Positions 1-6,074 of a stretch of DNA of 14,655 nucleotides are shown here, in pieces; the stretch's first letter is position 1; every line of letters begins with the position of its first letter. Under the pieces are notes generated by a model. The model had not been told where the DNA came from. It was given only the letters and a program-made list of their open reading frames with translations, and searched no databases. The DNA comes from an uncultured Clostridia bacterium (lineage in GTDB: Bacteria > Bacillota > Clostridia > Lachnospirales > Lachnospiraceae): NCBI GenBank assembly GCA_947178015.1, contig CAMWWW010000018.1:1-14655 (forward strand), read 5' to 3'. A program made the translations under genes and the position numbers.

Positions 1-76
1 TGAACTACCTCGCTAAGCGCCGACGTTTTTCAATAGGTTCCTTGAGGAAAATAGCTGCGCTGGCTATGCTGCTTTT
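1..76. repeat. Partial palindromic repeat element (copy 1, cut by window start)
   Basis: Right half of an element of the same family as the copies at 197-339 and 498-639. It ends with an arm at 44-69 (starts GAGGAAAATAGC, ends GGCTATGC). Positions 7-76 match the reverse complement of 491-560 at 66 of 70 bases by hand alignment. The matching left arm must lie before the window. The similarity runs 7 bases past the terminal GGCTATGC (through TGCTTTT at 70-76), so the exact end is uncertain. No protein product is plausible. A mobile or MITE-like origin is inference. Confidence 0.7.
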
Positions 77-196
77 GCTCTGTATTCTACACACGTTGTT
101 ATTCTACGTATTTTAATATTACACACCAGTTTACAACTTTTTTGACGAAGTATACTTTTTCATAAACTTTTGTATAGTCATTTTTGAGAATGTCTC
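77..196. other. AT-rich spacer between repeat copies, no gene seen
   Basis: This AT-rich stretch has no open frame with a ribosome binding site and no convincing promoter. TTGACG at 142-147 has no -10 box at acceptable spacing. The end of it, 173-192, matches the reverse complement of 644-663 at 18 of 20 bases, so part of it may belong to the repeat family outside the palindrome. Confidence 0.5.
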
Positions 197-339
197 GCAC
201 AGAGAACAGCCTATAGTCCTCTGTCGCCCCGCTCTCGCTCAGTGAAAAACATAGCGGACGCTAAGCTCGTAAGAAACCTCGCTGAATCGTACCACATAAT
301 TCATTATGCACCTTGAGGACTATAGACAGTTCTTTGTGC
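197..339. repeat. Palindromic repeat element (copy 2, complete)
   Basis: A 143-bp element bounded by inverted arms 197-221 and 315-339. The inner 11 bases CTATAGTCCTC (211-221) and GAGGACTATAG (315-325) are perfectly complementary, and the full 25-base arms differ at only about four positions. The interior 218-285 matches the reverse complement of 551-618 at 60 of 68 bases, which ties it to copy 3 in the opposite orientation. The right interior (about 286-314) differs from the other copies. It contains no coding capacity and could fold as a long hairpin in RNA or a cruciform in DNA. Confidence 0.8.
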
Positions 340-497
340 TATTTTTTGAGTATGCTAGGTACGCTGTTTTTCTTCTCTAATTTTAATTAACAATATAATA
401 ATTAGAAAAATCAAAGAATATAACTATGTTCAGCAATATAAGTAAGATTACAAGAATGGGCAGAAAGCGAACGTGTCTGGAATACGAATAAAAAGCA
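340..497. other. AT-rich spacer, no gene seen
   Basis: This spacer lies between two palindromic elements. A weak AT-only stem pairs TCTAATT (376-382) with AATTAGA (400-406). No ribosome binding site followed by a credible coding frame is visible. An open frame beginning near 473 runs straight through the next palindromic element and is treated as spurious. Confidence 0.5.
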
Positions 498-639
498 GCA
501 TAGCCAGTCCTGCTATTTTCCTCAAGGAACCTATTGAAAAACGTCGGCACTTAGCGAGGTATTTTACGAGCTTAGTGTCCGCTACGTTTTTCACTAAGCG
601 AGAGCGGGGTGACGGAGGAAATAGCAGGGATGGCTATGC
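498..639. repeat. Palindromic repeat element (copy 3, complete)
   Basis: A 142-bp element with terminal inverted arms 498-523 and 615-639. Each arm starts at its outer edge with GCATAGCCA and continues through CTGCTATTT to CCTC; the two are nearly perfect complements with one length difference. The interior is also partly palindromic: GAAAAACGT at 536-544 pairs with ACGTTTTTC at 584-592, and ACTTAGC with GCTTAGT further in. The whole element could therefore form one long interrupted hairpin. It is the best-preserved copy in the window. The right flank at 642-659 is a further small palindrome (ATCATT, then AATGAT). Confidence 0.82.
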
Positions 640-789
640 GGATCATTCTCGAAAATGATTATAGGAACCACCTTTACATAAATCTATACTTTTTCCTGTT
701 AAAAATTTTATTTTTTCAAAATTGGTAAACAAATATAGTTATATATCATAACAAAAATATCGCCAAACAAAAATAATGGAAAAAAGTAC
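640..789. other. AT-rich region before the operon promoter, no gene seen
   Basis: This stretch contains the small palindrome at 642-659 and AT-rich sequence running up to the operon promoter. No coding region is supported. The AT-rich block at about 690-780 could act as an UP element for the following promoter, but this is only inferred from composition. Confidence 0.4.
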
Positions 790-817
790 TTGCTTTTTCC
801 CACATATCGTGTATAAT
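790..817 (+). promoter_or_regulatory. Predicted sigma-A promoter of the S10 operon
   Basis: TTGCTT (790-795) and a perfect TATAAT (812-817) are separated by 16 bp, giving a vegetative promoter with transcription expected to start near 823-826. It is preceded by A/T tracts. It lies about 230 bp before rpsJ, the first gene of the cluster, with only repeats upstream, so it is the obvious entry promoter. The start site was not measured. Confidence 0.75.
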
Positions 818-823
818 TAAATC

Positions 824-1030
824 TGCTGTGGCATGATAGCTGTGAAGCGTGAGGTTGCTGCTTGTTATAAAGCAGGTTTTCCGTGGAGCGAATGTCAAGT
901 TAGAAAACTGGCGACAAGTCACTGTACGAATATCTACAAAGTAGAAATAGCCGAGCTGCTGGTATGAGATACCATGATACGCACGGAATAGTGTACAGTC
1001 ACCGCTTGTCGTACTGATGTAAAGTGCGAA
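824..1030 (+). promoter_or_regulatory. Structured 5' leader RNA of the S10 operon
   Basis: The untranslated leader has a clear nested fold. A closing helix pairs CGACAAG (912-918) with CTTGTCG (1005-1011) and continues across an internal loop with ACTGTAC (921-927) and GTACAGT (993-999). Inside it are TCTAC/GTAGA (933-937 with 941-945) and TGGTAT/ATACCA (960-965 with 969-974). Upstream hairpins pair CTGCTT (858-863) with AAGCAG (870-875) and GTTTTC (876-881) with GAAAAC (903-908). A multi-branched structure in this position is typical of ribosomal-protein autoregulatory leaders. Which protein binds, and whether control acts on transcription or translation, cannot be told from the sequence. 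Confidence 0.65.
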
Positions 1031-1048
1031 AAGGAGGCGGCTTTTTTT

Positions 1049-1360
1049 ATGGCAAGTCAAGTAATGAGAATCACATTGAAGGCATACGATCACAAACTGA
1101 TTGATCAGTCAGCCGGAAAAATTATCGACACTGTGAAAAAGACAGGATCACAGGTAAGCGGACCCGTACCGTTACCTACGAAGAAGGAGGTTGTCACCAT
1201 CCTTCGGGCTGTACACAAGTACAAAGATTCCAGAGAGCAGTTCGAGCAGAGGACTCATAAGAGACTTATCGATATTATCACACCAACACAGAAGACGGTG
1301 GATGCTCTGTCCAGATTAGAGATGCCAGCAGGTGTATATATCGACATTAAAATGAAGTAA
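1049..1360 (+). CDS. rpsJ: 30S ribosomal protein S10 (uS10, NusE)
   Basis: S10 belongs to the head of the small subunit and, as NusE, also joins transcription antitermination complexes with NusB and couples RNA polymerase to the ribosome. The 103-residue product is full length for the family. It shows the conserved MRITLKAYDHKLID start region, the PVPLPTKK loop near residues 41-48 that reaches into the 30S head, and an RTHKRLIDI segment near residue 67. The start is ATG with AGGAGG at 1032-1037. The 11-nt gap includes a run of seven T, longer than the 6-10 nt used by neighbours. It is the first gene of the operon, behind a structured leader, and is followed by an unusually long 108-nt spacer before rplC. 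Confidence 0.98.
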   Translation: MASQVMRITLKAYDHKLIDQSAGKIIDTVKKTGSQVSGPVPLPTKKEVVTILRAVHKYKDSREQFEQRTHKRLIDIITPTQKTVDALSRLEMPAGVYIDIKMK

Positions 1361-1468
1361 ACAAACATGCAAGTAATCCGGAAGGGTTTAGATATAGAGA
1401 TATCTCAACTGTTCTAGGATGATTACAGAGAAGCTGTAATCCGCTGTAGATGAAACAGGAGGTAGAAA
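1361..1468 (+). promoter_or_regulatory. rpsJ-rplC spacer with two hairpins
   Basis: GATTACAG (1421-1428) and CTGTAATC (1434-1441) form a perfect 8-bp stem with a 5-nt loop, ending 15 nt before the rplC ribosome binding site. AGATAT (1390-1395) and ATATCT (1400-1405) form another stem. There is no T-tract after either, so an intrinsic terminator is unlikely. RNA processing, mRNA stability or control of rplC translation are possible; the role is unknown. Confidence 0.5.
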
Positions 1469-2104
1469 ATGAAGAAAGCGATTTTAGCGACAAAAGTCGG
1501 AATGACTCAAATCTTCAATGAGACAGGCGCACTGATTCCAGTTACTGTACTTCAGGCTGGTCCCTGCGTAGTGACACAGGTTAAGACAGTGGCAAACGAT
1601 GGTTATGATGCAGTTCAGGTTGGCTTTGTTGACAAGAGAGAGAAATTGGTAAACAAGCCGCAAAAAGGACACTTTGACAAGGCAGGCGTTTCTTATAAGA
1701 GATATCTGAGAGAGTTTAAGTTTGACAATGCTGCTGAGTATGAGGTAAAGCAGGAGATCAAGGCGGATATCTTTAAAGAGGGCGATAAGATTGACGCAAG
1801 TGCAATTTCCAAGGGAAAAGGATTTCAGGGTGCTATTAAGAGATATGGACAGCACAGAGGACCTATGGCTCATGGTTCCAAATTCCACCGCCATCAGGGA
1901 TCGAATGGCTCTGCTACCACGCCCGGCCGTGTATTTAAAGGAAAAGGGATGCCCGGACATATGGGATGCAAGAAAGTGACCATTCAGAACCTTGAGGTTG
2001 TCAAGGTAGATGTAGAAAACAATGTAATCTTGGTAAAGGGTGCAGTGCCCGGACCTAAGAAATGCTTGGTAACGTTGAAAGAAACTGTAAAGGCGACGGT
2101 ATAA
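1469..2104 (+). CDS. rplC: 50S ribosomal protein L3 (uL3)
   Basis: L3 is an early-assembly protein that binds 23S rRNA near its 3' end and sends an extension to the peptidyl transferase centre. The 211-residue product has the standard N-terminus MKKAILATKVGMTQIF, the GKGFQG..KR..HRGPM.HGS block around residues 115-137, and the family signature TTPGRVFKGKGMPGHMG around residues 150-166. Its length is normal for Firmicutes. The start is ATG with AGGAGG at 1457-1462 and a 6-nt gap. It is followed by rplD after 30 nt. Mutations in the central extension are known in other species to give pleuromutilin or linezolid resistance; nothing here can be judged resistant. Confidence 0.98.
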   Translation: MKKAILATKVGMTQIFNETGALIPVTVLQAGPCVVTQVKTVANDGYDAVQVGFVDKREKLVNKPQKGHFDKAGVSYKRYLREFKFDNAAEYEVKQEIKADIFKEGDKIDASAISKGKGFQGAIKRYGQHRGPMAHGSKFHRHQGSNGSATTPGRVFKGKGMPGHMGCKKVTIQNLEVVKVDVENNVILVKGAVPGPKKCLVTLKETVKATV

Positions 2105-2134
2105 GGCTTTACAGAAGGAAGGAGGAACACACAG

Positions 2135-2755
2135 ATGTCAAAGGTATCTGTTTACAATATGGAAGGTAATCAGGTTGGTGAGATCGAGTTAAATGATGCA
2201 GTGTTCGGCGTGGAGATCAATGAGCATCTGATGCACAAAGCGGTTGTCAGCCAGCTCGCAAATAAGCGTCAGGGCACACAGAGTGCAAAGACTCGTTCTG
2301 AGGTCAGAGGCGGCGGAAGAAAGCCTTGGAGACAGAAGGGAACTGGTCATGCAAGACAAGGTTCCACAAGAGCACCACAGTGGACGGGCGGCGGCGTTGT
2401 ATTTGCTCCGAAGCCAAGAGATTATTCTATTAAATTGAATAAGAAAGAAAAGAGGGCTGCTCTCAAGAGTGCTATGGCATCCAGAGTGGCAGAGAATAAG
2501 TTTATCGTTTTAGATGAGCTGAAGTTGGATGAGATTAAGACAAAGAAATTCCAGACGGTTCTTCAGAACCTGAAGGTAAATAAGGCGCTGGTTGTGATGG
2601 GAGAAAAGAATGACAACGTGATCCTGTCCGCAAGAAATATTCCCGGCGTGCATACAGCACTGGTAAATACAATCAATGTATATGACATCCTTAAGTACAA
2701 TACAATGATTGTTACAAAGGAAGCTGTCTTGGCAATCGAGGAGGTGTACGCATAA
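2135..2755 (+). CDS. rplD: 50S ribosomal protein L4 (uL4)
   Basis: L4 binds domain I of 23S rRNA and lines the narrow part of the peptide exit tunnel. The 206-residue product carries the basic loop KPWRQKGTGHARQG near residues 67-80, which is the tunnel segment where macrolide-resistance changes occur in other bacteria. The C-terminal half is the Rossmann-like globular domain. The start is ATG with AGGAGG at 2120-2125. The stop overlaps the rplW start by one base (TAATG), implying translational coupling. In E. coli L4 represses its own operon through the leader; whether it does so here is unknown, though the leader before rpsJ makes the question relevant. Confidence 0.98.
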   Translation: MSKVSVYNMEGNQVGEIELNDAVFGVEINEHLMHKAVVSQLANKRQGTQSAKTRSEVRGGGRKPWRQKGTGHARQGSTRAPQWTGGGVVFAPKPRDYSIKLNKKEKRAALKSAMASRVAENKFIVLDELKLDEIKTKKFQTVLQNLKVNKALVVMGEKNDNVILSARNIPGVHTALVNTINVYDILKYNTMIVTKEAVLAIEEVYA

Positions 2756-3054
2756 TGGCAGATTTAAAATATTATGATATTATTCTCAAGCCGGTTATCA
2801 CAGAGAAGAGTATGAATATGATGGGAAATAAGGAATATACCTTTTTGGTACATCCCGATGCAACCAAGATTCAGATAAAGGATGCTGTGGAGAAGATGTT
2901 CTCAGGAACGAAGGTGGAGAGAGTCAACACCATAAATCAGGATGGCAAGAAGCGCAGAAGAGGCGCTATTGTCGGAAGGACAGCGAAGACAAAGAAGGCG
3001 ATTGTCAAGCTGACAGAGGAGAGCAAGGATATCGAGGTATTCGCAGGCCTGTAA
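2755..3054 (+). CDS. rplW: 50S ribosomal protein L23 (uL23)
   Basis: L23 sits at the exit of the peptide tunnel and is the main docking site for signal recognition particle and trigger factor. The 99-residue product shows the family features ILKPVITEKSM near residues 10-20, a YTFLVHPDATKIQIKDAVEKMF core, and a VNTINQDGKKRRRG basic loop that contacts 23S rRNA. Its length is normal. Translation starts at the ATG sharing its A with the stop codon of rplD. Its own ribosome binding site lies within the end of rplD (GAGGAGG-like GAGGAGGTG at 2740-2748). An 84-102 nt spacer with hairpins separates it from rplB. Confidence 0.97.
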   Translation: MADLKYYDIILKPVITEKSMNMMGNKEYTFLVHPDATKIQIKDAVEKMFSGTKVERVNTINQDGKKRRRGAIVGRTAKTKKAIVKLTEESKDIEVFAGL

Positions 3055-3071
3055 GAAGGAAGAGCGACAGG

Positions 3072-3132
3072 GAGTGCTGGAACACTATCAGCACTCATAG
3101 ATGATAAAAACAGGAAACGCTAGGATGCGTTT
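3072..3132 (+). promoter_or_regulatory. Two hairpins in the rplW-rplB spacer
   Basis: GAGTGCTG (3072-3079) pairs perfectly with CAGCACTC (3089-3096) around a 9-nt loop. AAACGC (3115-3120) pairs with GCGTTT (3127-3132) around a 6-nt loop and ends 9 nt before the rplB Shine-Dalgarno sequence. No U-tract follows, so these are not ordinary terminators. They could affect mRNA processing or rplB translation, which is inference. Confidence 0.5.
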
Positions 3133-3156
3133 GAAAAGTTGAAAGGAGTGACAATC

Positions 3157-4002
3157 GTGGGAATTAAAACCTACAACCCATATACACCTTCCAGAAGAAA
3201 TATGACTGGACTGGACAAGAAGGAGATCACCAAGGATGCTCCCGAAAAGTCTCTGCTCGTTTCTCTGCAGAAGAATTCCGGCCGCAACAATCAGGGTAAG
3301 ATCACGGTAAGACACCGTGGAGGCGGTTCTAAGAGAAAATACAGAATAATAGATTTTAAGAGAAATAAAAAGGATGGCATACCTGCTACGGTAATCGGCA
3401 TTGAGTACGATCCAAACAGAACAGCAAATATTGCTTTGATCTGCTACGCAGATGGTGAGAAGGCATATATTCTCGCACCAAACGGACTGACGGACGGCAT
3501 GAAGGTTATGAGCGGCCCTCAGGCGGAGATCCGCATTGGAAACTGCCTGCCTTTATCTACTATTCCAGTAGGTACAGAAGTGCATAATGTGGAGATGTTT
3601 CCGGGCAGGGGTGGACAGATGGTCCGCGCAGCAGGCAACTCTGCACAGCTTATGGCGAAAGAGGGTAAGTATGCAACACTTCGTCTTCCTTCCGGCGAGA
3701 TGAGAATGGTTCCGATCGAGTGCAGGGCTACTATCGGTCAGGTTGGAAATATTGAGCATGACCTTGTAAATATTGGTAAAGCAGGACGCAAGCGCCATAT
3801 GGGTATCAGACCTACTGTCCGTGGTTCTGTTATGAACCCGAATGACCATCCACACGGCGGTGGCGAGGGTAAAACAGGTATTGGACGTTCCGGCCCTGTT
3901 ACACCGTGGGGTAAACCGGCTCTTGGTTTGAAGACAAGAAAGACCAAAAAGAGCTCTAACAAAATGATTGTAAGAAGAAGAGACGGAAAGGCTATTAAGT
4001 AA
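3157..4002 (+). CDS. rplB: 50S ribosomal protein L2 (uL2)
   Basis: L2 is needed for subunit association and for a functional peptidyl transferase centre. From GTG at 3157 the product is 281 residues, starting GIKTYNPYTPSRRNMTG as in other Firmicutes. An in-frame TTG at 3139 would add six residues, but these are encoded over the Shine-Dalgarno AAAGGAG (3142-3148), which lies 8 nt before the GTG, so the GTG start is preferred. Domains are the OB-fold RNA-binding part, the SH3-like part, and the C-terminal extension with NPNDHPHGGGEGKTGIGR, which includes the conserved histidine near the catalytic centre. rpsS follows after 14 nt. Confidence 0.97.
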   Translation: MGIKTYNPYTPSRRNMTGLDKKEITKDAPEKSLLVSLQKNSGRNNQGKITVRHRGGGSKRKYRIIDFKRNKKDGIPATVIGIEYDPNRTANIALICYADGEKAYILAPNGLTDGMKVMSGPQAEIRIGNCLPLSTIPVGTEVHNVEMFPGRGGQMVRAAGNSAQLMAKEGKYATLRLPSGEMRMVPIECRATIGQVGNIEHDLVNIGKAGRKRHMGIRPTVRGSVMNPNDHPHGGGEGKTGIGRSGPVTPWGKPALGLKTRKTKKSSNKMIVRRRDGKAIK

Positions 4003-4016
4003 AGGAGGATATACCC

Positions 4017-4298
4017 ATGGCTCGTTCATTAAAAAAAGGACCATTTGCAGATGAACATTTATTGAAGAAAATAAATGCAATGAATGAAGCAGGACAGAAG
4101 CAGGTTATTAAGACTTGGTCCCGCCGTTCTACCATTTTCCCGACCTTTGTCGGCCATACCATCGCTGTCCATGATGGCAGAAAGCATGTGCCGGTATATG
4201 TGACAGAGGATATGGTTGGGCATAAGCTCGGCGAATTTGTTGCGACAAGAACCTATAGAGGACATGGAAAAGACGAAAAGAAGAGCAAGTCTCGTTAA
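4017..4298 (+). CDS. rpsS: 30S ribosomal protein S19 (uS19)
   Basis: S19 is in the 30S head, forms a complex with S13 and contacts the A-site finger bridge of the large subunit. The 93-residue protein has the typical start MARSLKKGPF and the near-invariant stretch RRSTIFPTFVGHTIAVHDG around residues 36-54, followed by HVPVYVTEDMVGHKLGEF. The tail is basic, as is usual. The start is ATG with AAAGGAGG at 4001-4008 and an 8-nt gap. It is placed between rplB and rplV, as in almost all bacteria. Nothing is unusual. Confidence 0.98.
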   Translation: MARSLKKGPFADEHLLKKINAMNEAGQKQVIKTWSRRSTIFPTFVGHTIAVHDGRKHVPVYVTEDMVGHKLGEFVATRTYRGHGKDEKKSKSR

Positions 4299-4327
4299 TA
4301 AAGGACAGTTGAAAGGAGGTTTTATCC

Positions 4328-4714
4328 ATGGCAAAAGGACATAGATCCCAGATTAAGAGAGAAAGAAATGCGAATAAGGACACAAGACCATCAGCAAAGC
4401 TGTCCTTTGCAAGAGTTTCCGTTCAGAAAGCATGCTTTGTGCTGGATGCGATCCGCGGCAAGGATGTGCAGACTGCTCTTGCTATTGTTTCTTATAATAC
4501 AAGATATGCTTCTGAATTGATTAAGAAGTTATTGGAATCCGCCATTGCAAACGCAGAGAACAACAATGGTATGGATGTTTCCAGATTATATGTGGCAGAG
4601 TGTTATGCGAACAAGGGACCGATTATGAAGAGAATCAAGCCAAGGGCGCAGGGCAGGGCTTACAGAATAGAGAAGAGAATGAGCCATATTACAATTGTGC
4701 TTGATGAAAGATAA
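4328..4714 (+). CDS. rplV: 50S ribosomal protein L22 (uL22)
   Basis: L22 touches all six domains of 23S rRNA and extends a long beta-hairpin into the peptide exit tunnel beside L4. The 128-residue product includes the globular core (KLSFARVSVQKACFVLDAIRGK) and the hairpin region NKGPIMKRIKPRAQGRAYRI near residues 94-113, followed by SHITIVLDER at the C-terminus. The N-terminus is about 10-15 residues longer than in E. coli, as is common in Clostridia. The start is ATG with AAAGGAGG at 4312-4319 and an 8-nt gap. Confidence 0.98.
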   Translation: MAKGHRSQIKRERNANKDTRPSAKLSFARVSVQKACFVLDAIRGKDVQTALAIVSYNTRYASELIKKLLESAIANAENNNGMDVSRLYVAECYANKGPIMKRIKPRAQGRAYRIEKRMSHITIVLDER

Positions 4715-4753
4715 CAGCGTCCCACAAGGTGGACTGCAGGAAAGGAGAATAAA

Positions 4754-5410
4754 ATGGGACAGAAGGTTAATCCTCATGGCTTGAGAGTCGGCATTATTAA
4801 GGATTGGGATTCAAAATGGTATGCAGAAGCTGATTTTGCAGATAATTTAGTGGAAGACTACAATATCAGGACATACCTTAAGAAGAAATTATATAATGCA
4901 GGTATTTCCAGAATTGAGATAGAGCGGGCATCGGATAGATTAAAGATTATTATTCACACAGCGAAGCCGGGACTTGTGATCGGAAAGGGCGGAGCTGAGA
5001 TTGAGAAGCTTAAGACTGAGGTGCAGAAGTTTACGGATAAGAAGCTGGTTGTTGATATCAAGGAGATCAAGAGACCAGACAGAGATGCGCAGTTGGTTGC
5101 AGAGAGTATTGCACAGCAGTTAGAGAATCGTATTTCCTTCCGCCGTGCCATGAAGTCTACAATGGCGAGAACGATGAAGGCGGGCGCTAAGGGAGTTAAG
5201 ACATCGGTATCTGGACGTTTGGGCGGTGCAGATATGGCAAGAACAGAGTTCTACAGTGAAGGTACTATTCCGTTACAGACACTTCGTGCGGATATTGATT
5301 ATGGATTTGCAGAGGCTGACACGACCTATGGTAAGGTGGGTGTGAAGGCTTGGATTTATAAGGGTGAAGTACTTCCGGTAAAACAGGCAAAGGAAGGGAG
5401 CGATAAATAA
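4754..5410 (+). CDS. rpsC: 30S ribosomal protein S3 (uS3)
   Basis: S3 lies at the mRNA entry channel with S4 and S5 and takes part in the ribosome helicase activity. The 218-residue product has the MGQKVNPHGLRVG start, a type II KH RNA-binding domain with the GKGG loop at residues 77-80, and the helicase-linked basic residues in ISFRRAMK (127-134). The C-terminal domain has GRLGGADMARTE near residues 155-165. The start is ATG with AAAGGAG at 4741-4747. Its TAA stop overlaps the ATG of rplP by one base, so the two are probably translationally coupled. Confidence 0.98.
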   Translation: MGQKVNPHGLRVGIIKDWDSKWYAEADFADNLVEDYNIRTYLKKKLYNAGISRIEIERASDRLKIIIHTAKPGLVIGKGGAEIEKLKTEVQKFTDKKLVVDIKEIKRPDRDAQLVAESIAQQLENRISFRRAMKSTMARTMKAGAKGVKTSVSGRLGGADMARTEFYSEGTIPLQTLRADIDYGFAEADTTYGKVGVKAWIYKGEVLPVKQAKEGSDK

Positions 5411-5847
5411 TGTTAATGCCGAAGAGAGTGAAACATCGTAAGCAGTTTCGTGGTTCCATGGCTGGAAAGGCTATGAGAGGTAATACAATTACGAGTGGTG
5501 AATATGGACTTATTGCTACTGAGCCATGCTGGATTAAGTCTAACCAGATTGAGGCTGCCCGTATCGCTATGACCCGTTATATCAAGCGTGGCGGTAAGGT
5601 CTGGATTAAGATATTCCCTGATAAGCCAGTTACGGCGAAGCCTGCTGAAACCCGTATGGGTTCTGGAAAGGGCGCTTTAGAATATTGGGTTGCAGTTGTT
5701 AAACCAGGACGTGTAATGTTTGAAATCTCCGGCGTACCGGAAGAGGTTGCAAAGGAAGCGTTGCGTCTTGCCATGCACAAATTACCATGCAAGTGTAAAG
5801 TAATTTCCCGTGCGGATGTAGAAGGCGGTGATAACAGTGAAAATTAA
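5410..5847 (+). CDS. rplP: 50S ribosomal protein L16 (uL16)
   Basis: L16 organises the tRNA binding site of the large subunit and contacts the A-site tRNA elbow. The 145-residue product begins MLMPKRVKHRKQFRG, the usual Firmicutes start, and contains the family signatures RGGKVWIKIFPDKPVT and ETRMGSGKG (near residues 77-85). The ATG at 5410 is favoured over the ATG at 5416 because GGGAG at 5396-5400 has a 9-nt gap to the first. It overlaps rpsC by one base and the rpmC start by 11 bases, the tightest packing in the window. Avilamycin and evernimicin resistance maps to this protein in other genera; no such statement can be made here. Confidence 0.97.
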   Translation: MLMPKRVKHRKQFRGSMAGKAMRGNTITSGEYGLIATEPCWIKSNQIEAARIAMTRYIKRGGKVWIKIFPDKPVTAKPAETRMGSGKGALEYWVAVVKPGRVMFEISGVPEEVAKEALRLAMHKLPCKCKVISRADVEGGDNSEN

Positions 5848-6046
5848 TAAGTATGTAGAAGATTTAAGGGCGAAGTCCGCTGCAGAATTAAATGATGAAT
5901 TAGTAGCTGCTAAGAAGGAGCTTTTCAATTTGAGATTCCAGAACGCAACAAATCAGTTGGATAACACAAGCAGGATTAAAGACGTTCGTAAAAATATAGC
6001 TAGAATTCAGACAATCATTGCTGAGAAGGCAAGAGTTGCTGAATAA
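5837..6046 (+). CDS. rpmC: 50S ribosomal protein L29 (uL29)
   Basis: L29 is a small helical-hairpin protein beside L23 at the tunnel exit. From GTG at 5837 the product is 69 residues (KINKYVEDLRAKSAAELND at the start), normal for the family. An in-frame GTG at 5828 would add three residues, but that codon lies inside the likely GAAGGCGGTG ribosome binding region, so the later start is preferred. The protein shows the conserved ELFNLRFQNATNQLDNTSRIKDVRKNIARI pattern. It overlaps the 3' end of rplP by 11 nt, so its translation probably depends on ribosomes finishing rplP. Confidence 0.94.
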   Translation: MKINKYVEDLRAKSAAELNDELVAAKKELFNLRFQNATNQLDNTSRIKDVRKNIARIQTIIAEKARVAE

Positions 6047-6074
6047 TCACTCTTTTAGGAAGGAGGAATTTGTT

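Noticed and set aside
142..178. Promoter from TTGACG (142-147) and TATAGT (173-178)
   Set aside because: The spacing of 25 bp is far too long, and no gene follows.
181..354. Near-direct repeats TTTTTGAGAATG (181-192) and TTTTTGAGTATG (343-354) as a target-site duplication around copy 2
   Set aside because: They are not adjacent to the element ends at comparable distances, are low-complexity, and the first belongs to a flank shared with copy 3.
473..658. 61-codon open frame on the + strand
   Set aside because: It runs through the full palindromic element at 498-639, has no good ribosome binding site, and the protein resembles nothing known to me.
1002..1048. Terminator made of CCGC (1002-1005), GCGG (1037-1040) and seven T (1042-1048)
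   Set aside because: A 4-bp stem with a loop over 30 nt is too weak, and the T-run lies between the ribosome binding site and the rpsJ start. Only its overlap at base 1005 with the leader helix is mildly interesting.
746..1093. 115-codon open frame on the - strand over the rpsJ leader
   Set aside because: It lies opposite the promoter, structured leader and the 5' end of rpsJ, with no ribosome binding site; it is best explained as chance.
6018..6074. Upstream extension of S17
   Set aside because: It overlaps rpmC and is not S17-like; GTG at 6075 has AGGAGG at the right distance.
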